Positions 1-9,692 of a stretch of DNA of 64,000 bases are shown here, one piece after another (positions within the stretch are counted from its first letter, which is position 1; every line of letters begins with the position of its first letter). The DNA is from JAXLYE01 sp046351595 (GTDB lineage Bacteria > Myxococcota_A > Polyangia > Palsa-1104 > JAEUJZ01), in contig JAXLYE010000013.1 in NCBI GenBank assembly GCA_046351595.1, positions 43,494-107,493 of the forward strand. Reading direction: 5' to 3'. The translations under genes and the position numbers were made by a program. A model generated the notes under the pieces. It saw only the letters and a list, made by a program, of their open reading frames with translations, did no database searches and was not told the origin of the DNA.

Positions 1-1
1 C

Positions 2-394
2 ACCCGGCTGGAGAGCCGCGCCGTGAACGGGCACCGGACCGCGAGCGCGGTCCCGGCCCTCACCAACGTGAACACGACCATCACCAACAACGGCGGGTCC
101 GTCACGATCGAGGCGGACTCCGCGGCCTCGGACCAGGCCGCCCGCATCCGCATCACCAACGGCTCGGTGTCCGAGGTCTCCAGCGTCATCGCGCGCGTCG
201 ACTTCGCGCGGGACTTCACCGAGGCGCCGGTCGTGAAGCTGGCGCAGGACAGCGGGACCGACATCGGGCTGGCCGTAGCCAACGTGACCAAGGACGGCTT
301 CGACCTGACGACCGGCGCCGGCATCGCGCCCGCGACGGTGGTCACCGTGGTCTACGTCGCGCTCTCTACGCAGCCGGCGGAGTCGATCGCGTAA
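2..394 (+). CDS. C-terminal end of a phage-tail-like or lectin-like structural protein (partial at window edge)
   Basis: The reading frame is open to the left edge, so only the last 130 codons are visible; a GTG at 23 lies inside the frame and need not be a start. The sequence is rich in Thr, Asn, Val and Ala and looks all-beta. The pattern V-x-F...F-x-x-x-P-V-V (residues about 65-80 of the visible part) followed by alternating hydrophobic strands resembles the C-terminal domains of phage tail fibres and H-type lectins. No transmembrane segment or catalytic motif is visible. It precedes the putative hydrolase and DNA-modification operon, which fits a phage-like element. The family assignment is inference from composition and pattern only. 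Confidence 0.55.
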   Translation, partial: TRLESRAVNGHRTASAVPALTNVNTTITNNGGSVTIEADSAASDQAARIRITNGSVSEVSSVIARVDFARDFTEAPVVKLAQDSGTDIGLAVANVTKDGFDLTTGAGIAPATVVTVVYVALSTQPAESIA

Positions 395-462
395 CCGCGG
401 GCCCCCGGGCCCGCTCGCCTTGCATGTGCCGAGAGCGCACTGCGCTCGAAAGGAGTCGTCCC

Positions 463-1104
463 TTGTCCATCCTCCTCAACCGTGTCCTGGGTCTTGGCCT
501 GCTCCTCGGGAGCCCGCTGCTCTGCTCGATCCGACCGGACGACGAGCCCGGAGGCGGAGGCGGCGCGGCGCCGGCCTCCGCGCCCACAGAGCCGCTCCGC
601 CCGGAGGCCGCCCCTTCGCAGCCCGGTCCCGCCGTGACGCCGGAGCCGCACAGCGCGTCGCCCGAGACCGAGCGGAACTGGCACATCCACCTCTTTGCGA
701 CCGGGGGCCCGGACGAGCCGGAACTCCACATCCGCGTGAACGACGCCTTCGCGCAGGGCCTGGACGGTCTGGGCCGCAGCTTCGGCCAGGCTGCGGCGCG
801 GCTGCTGCTGGGCGGCCGGGTCGGTCCGGACCGCGGCTGCGCGCACTTCCCGCCGCCGCCTCCTCCTGCTCCGTCCCCCGTCGAGCTGCAGGCGCTGGCC
901 AAGGAGCAGGCGCGGCGCTGGGTCGTGCAGCAGGCGGCGCAGAGCATCACCGCGGAGGCGGCGCGCCTGCGCGCAGAGGCGGTCCTCGCGGCCTCGCCAG
1001 AGAAGGCGCAGGCGGCGGACGAGCTCGAGACCCGGCTCGCTGCGCTGCTCGCCTCGGTGCCGCCGCTGTACCAGGGCACGGTGCTCGTGCCGGCGACCGT
1101 CTGA
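463..1104 (+). CDS. hypothetical exported or lipoprotein-like protein, Pro/Ala-rich
   Basis: No family is recognised. I prefer the TTG at 463 because AAGGAG lies 8 nt upstream; an in-frame ATG at 424 has no such site and would add 13 residues. The product starts with a hydrophobic stretch ending in LLLGSPLLC, which looks like a signal peptide, although the residues before the Cys do not fit a strict lipobox. A Pro/Gly/Ala-rich linker follows, with a second poly-Pro stretch in the middle, and the C-terminal third is an Ala/Glu/Arg-rich helix likely to form a coiled coil. The next gene starts 19 nt downstream on the same strand. Confidence 0.6.
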   Translation: MSILLNRVLGLGLLLGSPLLCSIRPDDEPGGGGGAAPASAPTEPLRPEAAPSQPGPAVTPEPHSASPETERNWHIHLFATGGPDEPELHIRVNDAFAQGLDGLGRSFGQAAARLLLGGRVGPDRGCAHFPPPPPPAPSPVELQALAKEQARRWVVQQAAQSITAEAARLRAEAVLAASPEKAQAADELETRLAALLASVPPLYQGTVLVPATV

Positions 1105-1122
1105 TCGTTCGGGCCGCCGCGC

Positions 1123-1935
1123 ATGGCTGCCGTCGCATGGATCGGCGCGGGCATGGGAGCGCTCGCCGCGAGCGGGGCGCTGCTGTATGCAGCGACGCGC
1201 CCCGCTGCGCCCGCCCGCTCGTCCGAGGCGCCGGCGCCAGCCGTACCGCGAGAGCCGCCGCGGATCGATGCGCGCCCGACGCCAGCTGTCTCTCCGGCTG
1301 CAGCTCCTCCGCGAACGGACCCGGCGCCCGCGCCCATTCCCCGCATCGAGTGGCTCGGCGGGAACAGCGCGGCCAACCGCGAGGCGTTCGGCTTCATGCT
1401 CGCGTCCGAGAACCCGAGCGCGAGCCGCCTGGCCTGGTTCCTCCAGGCGCTGGTCATCCAGAACAAGGCGCGGCGGCGACGCAGCCTCGGGGTGCGGAGC
1501 CTGGCGGATGCGTTGCGCTCCGGCGTCCGTGAGGACGACCCCAAGCGCAAGCTGGTGCTCGGGCTCGCGTACGGCCCGCAGTACGACCCGCAGAGCGGCA
1601 TGGTGCGCATCGCATCGACCGCTTCCGGGACCGCGGCAAAGCCGGTCTCAAAAAGCATTCTCTCGTTCGTCGAGGATCTGCTCGGCGGTCGTCTCGATCC
1701 GCGCGGCCTGGTCGGGCTGGCTGGCGAGGCGTGTCCGCCGCGGGACGTCTGGCCGCTGCTGTCGGACTGGCTGCAGTTCAAGAACTTCGACAAGACCGTT
1801 CGCGCGCAGCTCGGCAAGTCGGGCAAGCGCGCAAAGACCGTGGCCGAGGTGCTGGCGCAGTGGGGCTCTCCCCGCCTGTACCTCGAGGTGGACGGGCTGC
1901 GCTTCTACGGCGAGCGGCCCCGAGGAGAAGCGTGA
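1123..1935 (+). CDS. putative membrane-anchored peptidoglycan hydrolase (SleB/transglycosylase-like)
   Basis: A 270-aa protein with an N-terminal transmembrane anchor (about residues 4-25), a Pro/Ala-rich linker to about residue 75, and a globular domain. The domain contains ASEN followed by an aromatic/Ala helix and an N-K-A-R-R-R segment, then a Val-Arg-Ile-Ala-Ser-Thr segment and the -L-x-G-x-x-DPRG- segment. This order (exposed Glu, Asn-rich helix, 'ASTx' strand, 'G..DP.G' turn) resembles cell-wall hydrolases carried by many phages, where the Glu is catalytic. The assignment is by pattern only. The stop codon TGA shares its last base with the ATG of the next gene (TGATG at 1933-1937), so translation is probably coupled. 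Confidence 0.55.
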   Translation: MAAVAWIGAGMGALAASGALLYAATRPAAPARSSEAPAPAVPREPPRIDARPTPAVSPAAAPPRTDPAPAPIPRIEWLGGNSAANREAFGFMLASENPSASRLAWFLQALVIQNKARRRRSLGVRSLADALRSGVREDDPKRKLVLGLAYGPQYDPQSGMVRIASTASGTAAKPVSKSILSFVEDLLGGRLDPRGLVGLAGEACPPRDVWPLLSDWLQFKNFDKTVRAQLGKSGKRAKTVAEVLAQWGSPRLYLEVDGLRFYGERPRGEA

Positions 1936-2585
1936 TGACACAAAGATCCGAGCCCAAGGTCGGCTGGGCCAACGATGTCGTGTACTGGTACTCGCAGCTC
2001 CAGCAGGGCAAGGAGGTGCCCGAGGAGATGCGCAGCCGCGTGAACGAGCTGCGGCAGCACCTGTCGGCCAAGGGCGCGGCGCGCTTCCTCTGCGGCGTCG
2101 CGGGCGGCGGCGCCGACTGCCTGGTGCCGCTGCCCGACAAGCGCACGCCGGTGCCCAAAGGGCAGGCGTCCAAGATGCGCGCTGAGCTCCTGCCTGCGCT
2201 GAGCACGCTCCTACAGGCGCTGAAGGATCGCGCGGAGCGTCGCAAGCGCGGCAAGTCCACCGCACAGGACCGCGCGCAGGCGCGCAAGGAGAAGAAGGAA
2301 CAGAAGGCAGCGCAGAAGGCCGAGAGCGAGCGGCTCAAGGCGGAGAAGGCAGCAGCGCGCACCGCGCCGAAGAAGGCGAGCAAGGCGGCCAAGACGACGA
2401 CGCCGCCGCCCGTGCCCGCGACGACGACGCCGCCGCCGGCTCGCAAGCCGCGCAAGGAAGCCAGCCTCCCCGGCAAGGCGGCCAAGGGCGGCACGCTCGA
2501 TCTCGAGGCGATGGTGAACCAGCTCGCATCCGAGATCGACCCGGCTGAGCTCGCGAAGGCCGCGGGGCTGTCCAAGGCGGCGTAG
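1935..2585 (+). CDS. hypothetical Lys/Ala-rich basic protein
   Basis: A 216-aa protein of unknown function that starts in the 1-nt overlap with the preceding gene and ends directly before the next ATG. Residues 1-75 look folded (a helix with WANDVVYWYSQL, then a region with two Cys). Residues about 95-145 are a Lys/Ala/Glu-rich, highly charged helix, followed by a Thr/Pro linker with alternating TTTPPP blocks and a short C-terminal helical segment. The strongly basic middle is compatible with nucleic-acid binding, but no motif proves this. Its position inside a cotranscribed block with the methyltransferase-helicase suggests it works with that protein. Confidence 0.65.
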   Translation: MTQRSEPKVGWANDVVYWYSQLQQGKEVPEEMRSRVNELRQHLSAKGAARFLCGVAGGGADCLVPLPDKRTPVPKGQASKMRAELLPALSTLLQALKDRAERRKRGKSTAQDRAQARKEKKEQKAAQKAESERLKAEKAAARTAPKKASKAAKTTTPPPVPATTTPPPARKPRKEASLPGKAAKGGTLDLEAMVNQLASEIDPAELAKAAGLSKAA

Positions 2586-5500
2586 ATGGAGGCGGCAGCG
2601 GTTGCAAGCTCGGTCCAAGCCGCGGTCGTCGCGCAGCTCGGCGCACGGTCGGCCGAGGTTCGCGCCTGGCTCGGCCGGAACGAGCCGCTGCTGCGCGTTG
2701 CGGCCCAAGCCATCGCTGCGCTGGCGAGCCGCGAGCCGGAGACCGCGCCCGAGAGCCTGGCCGCTCGCGTCATCGCGGCCCTTCGTGAGCGCTTCGCCGG
2801 TGCCCCGGAGCTCGGGGTGTGGTTCGAGCGCTCCGCCGGGCTGCTCTTGCTCGTCGCCAAGGCCGTCGCGCTGGGCGTGCGCGGCTCAGGCACCGCACCG
2901 GCCCCGCCGCTGCGTGTCGACGGCGAGCCGCTGACGCCGGCCGCGCGCACCGCCGCCAACCTCCGCGCCATCGAGCTGGTCGCTGCGCAGCGCCTGCTCA
3001 CCGAGGCCGAGCGCGCAGAGCTGCGCCGCTACTCGGGCTGGGGAGGGCTCTCGATCGAAGCGGTCGTGGACCAGATCCCGACCGACTTCCGGCCAGACTC
3101 CGCGGGACTGCTCAACGAGTACTACACACCGCCGCGGATCTGCAGGGCGCTCGCAGAGCTCGTCCGGCCGCACCTTCCCGCAGCAGGGAGCGAGCGGCTG
3201 CTCGCGCTCGAGCCCTCCGCCGGCATCGGCCGCTTCGTCGACGCATTCGAGGGGCAGTCGCTGAGCTGGATGGCCTGCGAGCTGTCACGTCCCGCCGCGC
3301 TGATCCTTCGGGCCCTCCACCCGGATGTGAGCGTGCATGTCGGGCCCTTCGAGTCGTGGATCGCCGACAACGTGCGCCGCATCGGCCAGCGCCTCTCGCT
3401 CGTCGCCGCGAACCCGCCGTTCGGCGAGCGCGGGGCGAGCCTGTACCTCGATCCTGACCCGAGCTACCGCGAGGTCAGCGCCGCCAGCTACTTCCTTCGT
3501 CGCAGCCTGGACCTGCTGCGCAAGGGAGGCATCGGCGCCTTCATCCTGCCAACGGGCATCCTCACCGGGCAGACGGGCCCGCTCGCGCTCCTGCGGCGCA
3601 CGGTGCTGCGCCGGCACCACCTGCTGCTTGCGTTCCGGCTGCCGAGCGAGAACCGCGCCGGCCGCCCGACGTTCCCGGGCGCCAGCGTCGTGACCGATCT
3701 GGTGCTGTTCCAGGCGCGCGGCTTCGAGCTGGTCGAGGTCCCGCCGGAAGACGAGGCGCTCGTCGAAGGTCGCTACTACGAGCAGAACCCGAGCCACGTC
3801 CTCGGCATCGAGGAGCGGACAACGAGCGGGGGGCGCGAGCGCTATCGCCTCATCGGCGACTTCGAGAGCCTGCCCGCCCGCCCAGGCGCTGAGCGGCCGC
3901 TCTGCACGGCGTGCGCAGGCCGTCCCTACGAGCTGTTTGCGCCGAAGACGGCCGAGCTGGAGGAGCTTCCCGAGGCGCTCGCGGACGCGATCAAGCTCGC
4001 GCGGCGCACGAGCCGCTACCTGTCGCTGTTCGCGAGGCAGACGCCCGCGGCCCTGCGCGAGTGCGCGCAGCTGCAGCCCGAGCTCGCAGAGGCGGTGAAG
4101 GCGTGGTTCGCGCAGCCCGATGAAGCGCTACTCTTTGTCTTCGCGCAGGCGAGCCGCCATCCCGAGCTGAAGGCGCTGAGCGCGGTGTGGCACGCGGGCA
4201 GCCTGGTCGCCGCGCTGGCGGCCCCGCCCAGCTACCGCGCGGCGTTCTCCGGAGACGCCGATGCGGTGGGCGACCTGGCGCGCTGGCTCTACCGCGAGCG
4301 GCGCGGGCTGACCGACCGCGAGCTGCACGCGGAGCACCAGAAGCTGGGCGGCCCGCGGTCCCTGGCCGAGGTCCGGATGGCGGCTGCCGCGGTGGGCTTT
4401 GTGCCGGACGGCGAAGATCCCGGCGGGGCCGTGCGGCTGCTGCCCGAGTCGGACTACTACTCGGGCGCGCTGTGGCCGCGCTACGAGCGGGCGGAGCGCC
4501 TCGCAGCGCAGGGCGACGTCAAGGCGCAGGCCCGCGCCAAGCGGCTGCTCGCTGTCATAAACCCCGCTCCCTGGACGGACATCCAGGTCGAGCCGCGCAC
4601 GGGCTGGCTGCCGGAGCCGGTGCTCAGCGACTTCACCCGCGAGTGGCTGCGCTACCGCGGCTTCCCAGACACCGAGGTCCGTTTGCGGCGCGAGGCGGGC
4701 CGCATCGAGGTGCTGGAGCTCAGCAACCGCAAGGCGCGCGAGGAGATGCTGCTGCTGCGCGGCTACCTCAACCACGATCTGCACGAGTTCAGCCCCAAGC
4801 GCACCAAGGACGAGAAGCTCGACGAGGTTCGCCTGCGCTACGCGCAGGAGGTGCTCACCGTCTGGGGCGACTTCATCGAGGGTGCGCCCAAGCACCAGGC
4901 CGATATCGTCGCCGTCTACAACCGGTTATTCCGCGGCTTCATCCAGCCCGCCTACGACGAGTCCCCGCTCGAGATCCCCGGATGGAATCCCGAGCAGCCG
5001 CTGCGCGCCTACCAGAACGCGGGCGTCCGGCGGCTGCTCGCGCAGCGCGGCGGCGGCCTGTTCTTCGACGTCGGCCTGGGCAAGACGCGCACGATCCTGG
5101 CCACGCTGGCGCTGGCGCGGCAGGAGGGCTGGGCGAAGCGCCCCGTCCTCTGCGTCCCCAACTCCGTCGTCTGGAACTGGTCCGCCGAGATCTCGCAGGT
5201 GCTGCCGGACCTCCGCGTGGTCGTCATCGGCTCCGACCGCAAGCTGCTCTCGCGCGGCGAGCGCAAGGGCCAGGAGGTGAGCGAGACCGACTCGCCGGCC
5301 GAGCGCAGCGCGAAGTGGCAGCGCTTCAAGGCGGGCCTGTACGACGTCGCGCTGCTCACGTACTCCTCGCTCGACCGGACGGAGCTGCGGCTCGACGAGG
5401 TGACGTCCGTCATCCACTCCTCGCCCGCGGTCCGGCGCGGCGTGCTGCTCGCGCAGGAGGACGAGCTGGAGACGCTCGACAAGCTGCGCCGCAAGGCGCG

Positions 5501-7892
5501 GTACCAGACGCTCTCGCCGCGCGACCAGAAGAAGCTCGACGAGCTCTCCGAGAAGCTGGCCGACATCGAGCAGCTGCAGAGCCCCAGCGAGCGGCAGGCT
5601 GCGCTGATGAAGCTGCGCGAAGAGCGCATGGCGGCCGAGGCCATCGACCCGGGCGAACGGCCGCTCGATCCGGGCATCGCGTGGACGGACCTCGGCTGCG
5701 ACTTCCTGGTGTTCGACGAATCGCACACCGGAAAGAACCTGTGGCGCGCCGCGGACCGCGAGGGCGGCTCGCCGCGCTACCTCGCCTCGCCGGCCGCCTC
5801 CAGCCGCATCGCCTGGCAGATGTTCTACCGCGCCGCGCTCGTGCGGAAGAACACCGGCGGCACCGGCATCCTGCTGGCGGATGCGACCCCGGCCAAGAAC
5901 TCGCCGCTGGAGCTCCTGTCGCTGCTGTCCATCCTCGACTCGCGCGTCTGGGAGCGCCTGGGCATCACGGACTCCGAGCAGTTCATCTCGACGTTCCTGA
6001 AGATCGAGCTGCGCTGGGTGCAGAACGCGGATCTGTCCATCGAGCAGGCGCCGTGTGTCGTCGGCTTCCGCAACCTCGACCAGCTGCGCGATGTGCTCCT
6101 GCGCTACGGCGAGTTCCGCACCGCGGCCCAGGTCGGGCTGAAGCTGCCGACGCCGGAGGTCAGCGAGCCGATCGTGGTGCCGCTTGACGAGCTGCAGGAG
6201 TACAAGCACCGCTACTACCTGAAGAAGCTGACGAGCCTCCTGGCGGGCACCGAGAAGGGCGCCAAGATGCAGGCGCTCGGCATCATGACGCGCCTGGCGC
6301 TAGTCGCGCTGCACCCCGATCTCGACGGGCGAGCGCTGGAGCTGAACAACGAGCGACTGCCGCGCTACGGCGTCGCCGAGGCCATCAAGAAGGCCCGGCT
6401 CGACGACCCGGCGAAGGCGTTCCTGATGCTCCGCGAGGTCAAAGAGGAGCTGGGCTGGGACGAGGCGGCGACCCACCCCAACCCCGAGAGCCCGAAGATC
6501 GACGAGATCGCGAGCCGCGTGGCGAAGCAGCAGGGCTGCTCGCACATCATCTTCTGCGACGTGCTGGCCGCGCAGCGCTTCCTCCAGCGGCGGCTCGTCC
6601 ACTTCGGCGTGCCGGCCGCGAAGATCGCGTTCCTCAACGGCGTGGCGACCAAGACGCCGCTGGAGCGGCAGCGCATCGCCGAGGCCTTCAACGCCGGCAA
6701 GTACCTCGTCGTCATCGCCAACGCGGTCGCCTACGAGGGCGTGAACCTGCAGCGGCTGACGTGCGCGATCTGGCACGCGGATCTGCCGTGGGAGCCGGCC
6801 ACGCTGCAGCAGCGCAACGGGCGCGGCTGGCGCAGCGGCAACCTGAACGACTCGCTGCAGATCAGCTACATCCTCAGCGAGCGCAGCGTCGATATGCGGC
6901 GCTACTCGCTCATCACCGGCAAGCGCGGCTGGATGGTGGACCTTCTGGAGAGCGCGCGGAACGAGGCCAACAACCCGGGCGCCGCCGTGGACCTGTCGCC
7001 CGAGGAGTGGATCGAGTTCCTGGCGCGCGACAAGGACGAGATCGCGGGCCTGCTGGAGCAGGTGAAGGCGAAGCAGGCCGAGCGAGCACGCGACGAGGTG
7101 CGCCGCGCCGCCTGGGGCAAGCTTCGCGCGCTGTATGCACGGGCCCGCGCGCTGCGCTCGCCCGATGGCGCCGCGATCGCAGAGCGCCTGGAGCGTGAGA
7201 GCGCGCAGCTGCTGGGGGACCTCGAGAAGGTGGACCGCTCGGTCTGGCCTTTCCTGCCGCTCACACGCAAGGCTTCGGAGGGCCCTCTGCTCTTTTCGAT
7301 CGGCGCCGAGTCAGGCGCAGTCGCCGAGGGCGTGACCTGCCTGCACAAGGATCAGGGCCCGATCGAGTTCGGCAAGGTCACGCTCGACGGCCAGGCCGTC
7401 TACTACCGCGAGGCCCGCAGGAACGCCTTCCGCTGGTGGCGCATGGACCGCAAGGAGCTGGCGAGGCTGTTCGGGCGCGACAAGGAAGGCGCGCAGCTGG
7501 CCGAGTGGACCTTCGAGCGGCGCGAGCCAGATGAGGAGATGGTCACGCGGCGCGGTCAGCAGATCGCGCTCGGCCTGCGCGAGTGGCTCAGCCAGAACTG
7601 GCCGCAGGCCAGCGAGGCGTTTCTCGAGTTCCTGTGGCAGGAACCGAACGATTTCTTCGAGGGACTGCGCTACGCCTATCCCTACAACCAAGTCGTGCCG
7701 CTCGTCGATCGCGAGGGGCGCCTGCTGCTGTGGAGCGGCGGCGCGCGGCCCAGCACGTCGGCGAGCGTGCTGCCGATGACCGCGGCGGGCTTCGCGCGCT
7801 TCCGCGAGCTGCTGCAGCTCGGCCGCTTTGCGCCCGAGTCGCAAGGCATGCCACGGGCCTGCGCAGAGCTCTGGTGGGGGCGTGATCTGTGA
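2586..7892 (+). CDS. giant N6-adenine DNA methyltransferase-SNF2-type helicase fusion
   Basis: A 1768-aa protein of the methyltransferase-helicase type found on large phages, plasmids and ICEs. In order: two copies of a helical W-x5-PLL-like motif (W28 and W79); the Y149-SGWGG signature that precedes the methyltransferase in this family; the SAM-binding loop around residues 207-217 (ALEPSAGIGRF); and the catalytic NPPF at 276-279, typical of N6-adenine enzymes. A SNF2-like helicase follows, with the Walker A GLGKT at about residue 827, a DESH box near 1045, and QQRNGRGWRSGN as the arginine-finger motif near 1410. The C-terminal 300 residues are unassigned. Such proteins are thought to modify or remodel incoming element DNA and to counter restriction. 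It overlaps the next gene by 4 nt. Confidence 0.88.
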   Translation: MEAAAVASSVQAAVVAQLGARSAEVRAWLGRNEPLLRVAAQAIAALASREPETAPESLAARVIAALRERFAGAPELGVWFERSAGLLLLVAKAVALGVRGSGTAPAPPLRVDGEPLTPAARTAANLRAIELVAAQRLLTEAERAELRRYSGWGGLSIEAVVDQIPTDFRPDSAGLLNEYYTPPRICRALAELVRPHLPAAGSERLLALEPSAGIGRFVDAFEGQSLSWMACELSRPAALILRALHPDVSVHVGPFESWIADNVRRIGQRLSLVAANPPFGERGASLYLDPDPSYREVSAASYFLRRSLDLLRKGGIGAFILPTGILTGQTGPLALLRRTVLRRHHLLLAFRLPSENRAGRPTFPGASVVTDLVLFQARGFELVEVPPEDEALVEGRYYEQNPSHVLGIEERTTSGGRERYRLIGDFESLPARPGAERPLCTACAGRPYELFAPKTAELEELPEALADAIKLARRTSRYLSLFARQTPAALRECAQLQPELAEAVKAWFAQPDEALLFVFAQASRHPELKALSAVWHAGSLVAALAAPPSYRAAFSGDADAVGDLARWLYRERRGLTDRELHAEHQKLGGPRSLAEVRMAAAAVGFVPDGEDPGGAVRLLPESDYYSGALWPRYERAERLAAQGDVKAQARAKRLLAVINPAPWTDIQVEPRTGWLPEPVLSDFTREWLRYRGFPDTEVRLRREAGRIEVLELSNRKAREEMLLLRGYLNHDLHEFSPKRTKDEKLDEVRLRYAQEVLTVWGDFIEGAPKHQADIVAVYNRLFRGFIQPAYDESPLEIPGWNPEQPLRAYQNAGVRRLLAQRGGGLFFDVGLGKTRTILATLALARQEGWAKRPVLCVPNSVVWNWSAEISQVLPDLRVVVIGSDRKLLSRGERKGQEVSETDSPAERSAKWQRFKAGLYDVALLTYSSLDRTELRLDEVTSVIHSSPAVRRGVLLAQEDELETLDKLRRKARYQTLSPRDQKKLDELSEKLADIEQLQSPSERQAALMKLREERMAAEAIDPGERPLDPGIAWTDLGCDFLVFDESHTGKNLWRAADREGGSPRYLASPAASSRIAWQMFYRAALVRKNTGGTGILLADATPAKNSPLELLSLLSILDSRVWERLGITDSEQFISTFLKIELRWVQNADLSIEQAPCVVGFRNLDQLRDVLLRYGEFRTAAQVGLKLPTPEVSEPIVVPLDELQEYKHRYYLKKLTSLLAGTEKGAKMQALGIMTRLALVALHPDLDGRALELNNERLPRYGVAEAIKKARLDDPAKAFLMLREVKEELGWDEAATHPNPESPKIDEIASRVAKQQGCSHIIFCDVLAAQRFLQRRLVHFGVPAAKIAFLNGVATKTPLERQRIAEAFNAGKYLVVIANAVAYEGVNLQRLTCAIWHADLPWEPATLQQRNGRGWRSGNLNDSLQISYILSERSVDMRRYSLITGKRGWMVDLLESARNEANNPGAAVDLSPEEWIEFLARDKDEIAGLLEQVKAKQAERARDEVRRAAWGKLRALYARARALRSPDGAAIAERLERESAQLLGDLEKVDRSVWPFLPLTRKASEGPLLFSIGAESGAVAEGVTCLHKDQGPIEFGKVTLDGQAVYYREARRNAFRWWRMDRKELARLFGRDKEGAQLAEWTFERREPDEEMVTRRGQQIALGLREWLSQNWPQASEAFLEFLWQEPNDFFEGLRYAYPYNQVVPLVDREGRLLLWSGGARPSTSASVLPMTAAGFARFRELLQLGRFAPESQGMPRACAELWWGRDL

Positions 7893-8110
7893 AGGCGCCG
7901 TTCTGGAAGCGTCCTGCCGGCGAGGGCGGGCCGCGCCTGCTCTACCTCGGCTGGGGCGTCGCCGGCCGCTGGGTCCAGCGGGGCCCGCTCACCCGCGCAG
8001 AGGCGGTGCGGGTCGCTGCGGCAGCGGTGGTCGAAGGGCACGCGCCCTACGCGAGCGTGAGCGGGTCCGAGTGGGTTCCGCTCGCAACCTTCGAGGCGAG
8101 CACAGAGTGA
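7889..8110 (+). CDS. small hypothetical protein (73 aa)
   Basis: Starts with GTG in the GTGA overlap with the methyltransferase-helicase stop codon, which supports a real, translationally coupled gene. The product is 73 aa and resembles a compact alpha/beta fold: LLYLGWGVAGRWVQRGPL, then a Thr-Arg-Ala-Glu-Ala helix, and a final strand with SEWVPLATFE. This pattern of a 'GW...RGPLTRAEA' turn is seen in small domains that read positional information in larger proteins (GYF-2-like), but that comparison is weak. Function is unknown. Confidence 0.6.
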   Translation: MKAPFWKRPAGEGGPRLLYLGWGVAGRWVQRGPLTRAEAVRVAAAAVVEGHAPYASVSGSEWVPLATFEASTE

Positions 8111-8135
8111 GGCGGAGCGCCGGTCAGGGGGGAGC

Positions 8136-9692
8136 GTGCAGGGGGTTGCTGCGAAGGCAGTCGAGATAGCGGAGCGTGCGCTGTTGCAGCAGGCGGAGCT
8201 CGGCGCCGCGCCGCCTGCGATCGCGGGGCTGCTGAAGCAGCTGCGCCCGTCCCTGCTGCGCTTCGCAGAGCAGTACAGCGAGGCCCTCGGCGCGGACGTC
8301 ATCGTGATGGCGCAGACCGCGATCGGCTGGACGCGCCCGCAGGCCGATACGCGGGCCCCGCTGCTGCGCCTGGTGGCTGCGGCGGTCGCGGCGCTCGTGC
8401 GCGAGGCCAGGCGCGTCGCAGAGCTCGGAGGCGAAGCCTGCCCGACCGGCAGCCCCGCGTGCCGGCTCGGCCTCCTCGGCGGGCAATGCGCGCTGCCGGC
8501 GCCGCTGGTGCTGCCGGGCCTGGAGGCAGCCGCTGAGCAGCCGGCGCGCTTCTGCCTGGTCGAAGTGGACAAGCTGCGGACCTCGCACGATCCGGAGCGC
8601 GGCTTTCAGCCGACCGCAGGCTACCCGCCGGAGGTGCAGGAGCGTCCCTACGACCGCGACAAGGCCGAGCAGCTCAAGGTGGCGCGCATCGCAACGAACC
8701 TGGACCCGCGGCTGATCTTCACCGACGCGCCCGGCGCCGTCGACGGCCCGCCCGTCGTCACCGCGTCCGGCCTGGTCCTCGGCGGCAACGGCCGCACGAT
8801 GGCCCTGAAGCTCGCCTATGTATCGGGCAACACGGCTGCGCGCGAGTACCTCGTGGAGCACGCTGCCCGCTTCGGGTTCGACGCGGCGGCGGTGCGGGAG
8901 CTGCGCCGGCCCGCGCTGGTGCGTGTCGTGGGGGTTGCTGACGAGGACACCGCGGGCCTTCGCGAGTACGTGCGCCTGCTGAACGTCCCGCTCACCCAGG
9001 CGCTCGACGTCCGCTCCGAGGCAGTGGCCGAGGCGCGGCGCCTGACCGAGGACGCGCTCGCGCTGTTCGCGCAGGCTTTCGAGGGGTCGACCTCTCTCGC
9101 GGAGTATCTGCGCTCGCCCGCGGTCGCGGATCTGATTGCGGCGCTGCGGCGGGCGCGTATCGTGACCGACCGCAACGCCAGCCGGCTGCTGGCCAGCGGC
9201 CGCTTCTCGGAGGAGGGAACGCTGTTTGTGGAGCGGCTCCTCGCGGCGGCGCTGGTGCCGTCTGCGCAGCTCCTCGGGGCACTGAACGCTGCGGAGCGGC
9301 AGGCGGTCGCTCGCGCCGCGCCGTTCTTCCTGGCGGCCGGCGCCATCGCGGGCCCGGCTTGGGACGTCCGCCCCGCGTTCCGCGCGGCCTTGGAGGACTG
9401 GCTCGACGCGCAGAGCCGCGGCCAGGGCGACCTGGAGGCATTCCTGCGGCAGGGGGCGCTCCTGCCGGAGACGGCGGTGCGGATCAATGCGCACAAGCCG
9501 CTCGGCGCGCTGCTGCTCGGGATCCTGTGGAGCCACCACGGCGCGCCGCTCCGGCTGGGGCGCATCGCGCGCCTCTACCTCGAACAGGCGCGACGAAGCC
9601 CGCAAGGCCAGGTCGCGCTGCTGCCGGGCGAGCTGCTGGGCCCCGCCGCGGCACTGGTGGCCGCCCAGCAGCAGGTGGAGAGCGAGCGATGA
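8136..9692 (+). CDS. DdrB/ParB-superfamily domain protein of a mobile element
   Basis: A 518-aa protein starting at GTG 8136 with AGGGGGG 3-9 nt upstream. Residues about 1-90 form a helical module with RPSLL (37-41) that is also found in the protein at 10901. The central part (about 145-290) carries the hallmarks of the DdrB-like ParB domain: S150-H-D, a YP-x-x-x-Q-x-R-x-Y-x-R segment, NLDP, and G217-NGRTMAL, which in ParB-like folds binds nucleotide or forms the nuclease site. These domains occur in polyvalent proteins that are injected with phage or conjugative DNA. The C-terminal 220 residues are helical and unassigned. It overlaps the next gene by 4 nt (ATGA). Confidence 0.8.
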   Translation: MQGVAAKAVEIAERALLQQAELGAAPPAIAGLLKQLRPSLLRFAEQYSEALGADVIVMAQTAIGWTRPQADTRAPLLRLVAAAVAALVREARRVAELGGEACPTGSPACRLGLLGGQCALPAPLVLPGLEAAAEQPARFCLVEVDKLRTSHDPERGFQPTAGYPPEVQERPYDRDKAEQLKVARIATNLDPRLIFTDAPGAVDGPPVVTASGLVLGGNGRTMALKLAYVSGNTAAREYLVEHAARFGFDAAAVRELRRPALVRVVGVADEDTAGLREYVRLLNVPLTQALDVRSEAVAEARRLTEDALALFAQAFEGSTSLAEYLRSPAVADLIAALRRARIVTDRNASRLLASGRFSEEGTLFVERLLAAALVPSAQLLGALNAAERQAVARAAPFFLAAGAIAGPAWDVRPAFRAALEDWLDAQSRGQGDLEAFLRQGALLPETAVRINAHKPLGALLLGILWSHHGAPLRLGRIARLYLEQARRSPQGQVALLPGELLGPAAALVAAQQQVESER